Below, piece after piece: positions 33,964 to 36,652 of a stretch of 36,652 bases of DNA; within the stretch, counting starts at the first letter, position 1; each line of letters opens with the position of its first letter. The DNA lies in assembly GCA_027068915.1 (NCBI GenBank), contig JAMOLT010000023.1, positions 1-36,652 of the forward strand. The letters run 5' to 3'. Source of the DNA: Sedimenticola sp. (GTDB lineage: Bacteria; Pseudomonadota; Gammaproteobacteria; Chromatiales; Chromatiaceae). Made by a program: the position numbers and the translations under genes. The notes under the pieces were generated by a model. That model had not been told where the DNA came from. It made no database searches and was given only the letters and a program-made list of their open reading frames with translations.

Positions 33964-35628
33964 ATGGCCTTCAACATGACCCGCAAGTCTTCCTCCCATC
34001 CTGCTTTAGCAAAGGGGATCAGCTTGTCCCCTTCTTCCCTGATCCTGCTCACCGCCGCATTCATCACATTGGCGGACAATGGCGCTTTTTGGTCTTCACT
34101 GGCACAAAGGATGGACCTGATCAATCTAAAAGGATTTGGTTTCGTGTTGACCTTTTTTTCACTGATCACGGGCATCACGGCGCTTTTTTTCCTGGTTCTG
34201 GGGCAAAGATATCTGCTCAAGCCGTTACTGATCCTGTTTCTCTTCCTCTCGGCGGCAACCGCGTATTTCAACAACATTGGCGTGGTATTCGACACCCTCA
34301 TGGTTCAAAACATGCTGGAAACCATCAAGGACCAAAACACTAATGAAGCAATGGAACTGCTGTCACCATCCTTGCTGTGGCACCTGTTTCTGTTCGGCCT
34401 GCTGCCATCCGTATTCATCATTCTGGTGAGGGTGCGCCCCAGGAAAATACTGCGGGACTTGTTATGCCGCCTCGGCACCATGGTGATAATACTTGTGGTC
34501 ATCACCACACTGGTGATGCTCAACTTCAAGTATCTGACTTATTTCTCTCGGGAAAACCGTGACCTGCGCATGGCCATCACACCGGTCTACCCTGTATATT
34601 CCATGATCAAGCTCATCAAGAAAAGCCATGCCGATGATGAGATTCCGTTTCACGTCATCGGTCAGGATGCCAGCGAACAGCATTCAGGTAAAAAGCGGGT
34701 AGGCATCATGGTGGTAGGCGAAACCGCACGAGCCGATCATTTTTCACTCAATGGCTATCCACTACCCACCAATCCGCTGCTGGAAAAGCAGGATGTAGTC
34801 AGTTACAGCAATGCCTGGTCCTGCGGCACCTCGACAGCTTACTCGGTTCCCTGCATGTTTTCCTTCCTGGAAAAAAAGCAATACTCACCAGGCAAGGCAC
34901 AGCATCAATCCAACCTACTGGATGTACTGGAAACCGCGGGCGTCAAGACTTTCTGGCGCGATAACAATTCCAGCTGCAAGGGCGTGTGCGAGCGTACCGA
35001 GTCGGAGAAACTGCACCGCGATCCTGATCCAAAATCCCCTTTCTTCAATGCGGGCGAATATTCCGATGAGGTTCTGCTGGAAGGACTGGACAGTTTGATC
35101 GAGCAACGCCATGGTGACGTACTCATCGTGCTGCACACCATGGGCAGCCATGGCCCCGCTTACTACAAGCGCTACCCCAGGGAGTTTGCCCGTTTTCAAC
35201 CCGCCTGTGAATCTGCTTCACCCCATGAATGCAGCGATGAAGCCGTTTTACACGCTTATGACAACACCATCCTGTATACGGATCATGTACTCAACAAGCT
35301 CATCGAGTTTCTGAAAGAACGGGAAGGCCAGTATGACAGTTTCATGCTCTATGCTTCCGACCATGGAGAATCCCTGGGAGAGCACGGCGTGTATCTGCAC
35401 GGCCTTCCTTACAGCCTGGCGCCGGATGCACAAACCCATGTCCCCATCATCATCTGGCTGTCCGACGGCCTGAAAACAGCCAGAAACCTGCCAGAGCGCG
35501 CAACAAAAGCCTGTGCCGACAGCAAAGTGTCTCATGACAACCTGGCGCACACCCTGCTCGGGATGTTCGATGCGAATACATCGCTATACCGGAAAGACCT
35601 GGATCTGCTTGGCGGCAGATGCAAGTAA
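33964..35628 (+). CDS. eptA: lipid A phosphoethanolamine transferase, EptA-like
   Basis: The 554-aa protein has five N-terminal membrane spans (to about residue 185) and a periplasmic sulfatase-fold catalytic domain. It contains GIMVVGETARADHFSLNGY (zinc site Glu), CGTSTAYSVPCMFS with the nucleophilic Thr, and YASDHGESLGEHGVYLHG with the C-terminal metal ligands. Cysteines typical of the family's disulfides are present (CKGVCERT, CESASPHEC). It transfers phosphoethanolamine from phosphatidylethanolamine to lipid A, reducing negative charge and affinity for cationic peptides. The sub-family (EptA against EptB/CptA) is judged from motifs only. No PmrA box is visible upstream. Confidence 0.92.
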   Translation: MAFNMTRKSSSHPALAKGISLSPSSLILLTAAFITLADNGAFWSSLAQRMDLINLKGFGFVLTFFSLITGITALFFLVLGQRYLLKPLLILFLFLSAATAYFNNIGVVFDTLMVQNMLETIKDQNTNEAMELLSPSLLWHLFLFGLLPSVFIILVRVRPRKILRDLLCRLGTMVIILVVITTLVMLNFKYLTYFSRENRDLRMAITPVYPVYSMIKLIKKSHADDEIPFHVIGQDASEQHSGKKRVGIMVVGETARADHFSLNGYPLPTNPLLEKQDVVSYSNAWSCGTSTAYSVPCMFSFLEKKQYSPGKAQHQSNLLDVLETAGVKTFWRDNNSSCKGVCERTESEKLHRDPDPKSPFFNAGEYSDEVLLEGLDSLIEQRHGDVLIVLHTMGSHGPAYYKRYPREFARFQPACESASPHECSDEAVLHAYDNTILYTDHVLNKLIEFLKEREGQYDSFMLYASDHGESLGEHGVYLHGLPYSLAPDAQTHVPIIIWLSDGLKTARNLPERATKACADSKVSHDNLAHTLLGMFDANTSLYRKDLDLLGGRCK

Positions 35629-36024
35629 TCAGCGTGTCAAATCCTGCGGGCTTGCTGGATCTGCCGATCCCCCGAAAAAAGCGCACCACCGATCATCCCA
35701 TTACCCGGGTCGGCAAGTAGTGCCCGGAGAATGCAGGGGACAGTATGTCTAATATACTGACACTTGGTTTACGGCCCGCGTTTTTCAGGAAATCGTTGTA
35801 CTGCCCGCTGAATAGTCAGAAATTCTTATTCAAGAGTTATTACTCTGACTTCAAAAATACGAACGCCTGCTGGGGCCTCGAACCCGTTGAGAGGCCGAAG
35901 ACAGAATGAGGCAGAGGGTGCGCGGATTCCATCAGGGCCAGAGGCATGAAAATCACCTCATCCCAAAGGCCGGATATATGGATGCAATATTCTTCTTGTC
36001 ACAAACGAACTTTTCCTCACATCA
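35629..36024. other. gene-free region downstream of eptA with hairpins
   Basis: I find no supported gene in these 396 bp. A two-part hairpin at 35814-35850 pairs AGTCAGA with TCTGACT and, inside, AATTCTT with AAGAGTT. A second at 35874-35896 pairs GGCCTC with GAGGCC. Neither is followed by a T-run, so they are not typical terminators. Confidence 0.5.
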
Positions 36025-36036
36025 CGGGGCGAACCA
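36025..36036 (+). repeat. left 12-bp inverted repeat bounding an AT-rich segment
   Basis: CGGGGCGAACCA here is the exact inverse of TGGTTCGCCCCG at 36540-36551. Sequence between them is markedly AT-rich compared with the rest of the window. Confidence 0.7.
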
Positions 36037-36289
36037 CATATGACCCTGTTATTTTACTGTTATTTTAATCAGGCGCTCTCCATTGGTTCTTATCCAAAAG
36101 CATAAGCCAGCTTGGGAAGCAGTGCCAAGCGAAAAAAATATCTGGCTAGTCGCCTTAGCCGGAAAAACAGCAGCAATACAATGGAAATTTATAAATATCT
36201 CTGATATGGTAATTATATCAATAAGTTGTGATGGCATCTGTCTTAGCAGGGAAGCGTAAATTTATCCATCCCCTCTTACTAGGCTGCGG

Positions 36290-36380
36290 TTTTCCATCTA
36301 GCGAGCAAATAAGCACTCTAGATGGAAGTTTTCCACCTAGTAAACAGTACTGGCCATCTAGGTGGAAATTTTCCATCTAC
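36290..36380. repeat. array of two covarying hairpins plus a half copy, 39-40-bp period
   Basis: Unit 1 pairs TTCCATCTAG (36292-36301) with CTAGATGGAA (36318-36327). Unit 2 pairs TTCCACCTAG (36331-36340) with CTAGGTGGAA (36358-36367). Unit 3 keeps only the left arm, TTCCATCTAC (36371-36380). Units begin with TTTT and start 39 and 40 bp apart. The T-to-C change in the left arm of unit 2 is matched by A-to-G in its right arm, so pairing is preserved while the loops differ completely. Confidence 0.85.
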
Positions 36381-36385
36381 TAAAA

Positions 36386-36534
36386 TGTTAGACGTCAAAG
36401 GAGAGATCGTGGAATTTATACCAGTTAATGCTTCTATTCACTATAAATGTGCTTTAGACGTTTATTGCTCCGATAATGATGGACTTACTTCGATAAGACG
36501 GGTTATTAGAAGCTGGTGCTTAAGTAAGACTTAA
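36386..36534 (+). CDS. possible small protein of unknown function (49 aa)
   Basis: A short AT-rich frame follows the hairpin array. From ATG 36386 it encodes MLDVKGEIVEFIPVNAS... with a mixed, soluble-looking composition and three cysteines. An in-frame ATG at 36322 would start inside the hairpins. No ribosome binding site precedes either start, and I recognise no family, so it may be a relic or not a gene. Confidence 0.3.
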
Positions 36535-36539
36535 TGGAA

Positions 36540-36551
36540 TGGTTCGCCCCG
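36540..36551 (-). repeat. right 12-bp inverted repeat bounding the AT-rich segment
   Basis: TGGTTCGCCCCG, exact inverse of 36025-36036. It lies 72 bp before the start of the gene at the window edge, so it could alternatively be the end of an element carrying that gene. Confidence 0.7.
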
Positions 36552-36622
36552 CTCCCTAAACGGCCTCAAATGGGCCATGATGCTGATACAACCCAGACAT
36601 CAAAACAGAAGCGAGGTGAACC

Positions 36623-36652
36623 ATGAAGAAGGATAACAAGAAAACCCAGGTT
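36623..36652 (+). CDS. start of an unidentified gene (cut by window edge)
   Basis: Ten codons, MKKDNKKTQV, begin after a strong ribosome site GAGGTG with 4 nt spacing and run off the window. Too little is visible to name it. Its nearness to the inverted repeat at 36540-36551 leaves open that it belongs to a mobile element. Confidence 0.6.
   Translation, partial: MKKDNKKTQV

Noticed and set aside
36049-36237. Minus-strand 62-aa open frame in the AT-rich segment
   Set aside because: No ribosome site, no recognisable family and low-complexity AT-rich context.
36290-36395. Possible CRISPR array or integron attC site
   Set aside because: Only 2.5 units, palindromic arms rather than repeat-spacer organisation, and no paired RYYYAAC/GTTRRRY cores despite one GTTAGAC.

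Overview
The window looks like the chromosome of a moderately GC-rich gammaproteobacterium. The order tRNA-Leu–tig–clpP–clpX–lon–hupB–tRNA-Val–tRNA-Asp–ppiD, the leuC-leuD-leuB-asd order, the cmoA/cmoB pair and tatABC placed after the his genes are all typical of that class. A membrane-anchored octaheme cytochrome of the tetrathionate-reductase family, with a b-type cytochrome and an NapH-like ferredoxin protein, suggests a respiratory, possibly sulfur-metabolising lifestyle. I infer class only, not genus. No CRISPR array, rRNA operon or complete insertion sequence is visible.

Layout. (1) 1-4780, minus strand: leucine and aspartate-family biosynthesis (leuC, leuD, leuB and the start of asd), interrupted by a YhhY-like acetyltransferase and an AT-rich PD-(D/E)XK-like gene. 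A 9-bp tandem repeat encodes a possible coupled leader peptide directly in front of asd. (2) 4790-6910: a divergent LysR regulator overlapping a predicted phytase/esterase-like lipoprotein whose C-terminus is built from the end of a MITE-like repeat. An intact copy of that repeat lies 100 bp further on and abuts the cmoB stop codon. (3) 6908-10000, minus: a tightly overlapping operon of a 67-aa protein, an ArnD-like deacetylase lacking its metal-ligand histidines, a SET-domain protein, cmoA and cmoB. (4) 10220-10399, plus: a 59-aa single-span membrane protein preceded by three 11-bp-phased direct repeats. (5) 10438-19902, minus: the protein quality-control block (tig, clpP, clpX, lon, hupB, ppiD) with three tRNA genes. 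(6) 20169-26973, minus: hisBHAFE, tatABC and an exported thioredoxin-domain protein; TatC carries an unusual C-terminal extension ending in a FimV-C-like motif. (7) 27056-31269, plus: a membrane-embedded AraC regulator, an NAD(P)-binding SDR protein, DUF2269 and DUF4166 proteins, and an NapH-like iron-sulfur membrane protein. (8) 31274-33681, minus: cytochrome b561-type protein and octaheme cytochrome. (9) 33964-35628, plus: an EptA-type lipid A phosphoethanolamine transferase. (10) 35629-end: an AT-rich, gene-poor segment bounded by 12-bp inverted repeats, with an array of covarying hairpins, and the first codons of another gene.

How they work together: most of the window is housekeeping (branched-chain amino acid and histidine synthesis, protein folding and degradation, Tat export, tRNA modification). 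The accessory interest lies in envelope and redox genes (octaheme cytochrome cluster, EptA, ArnD-like, DUF255) and in several families of small intergenic palindromic elements, some of which touch or extend coding sequences.
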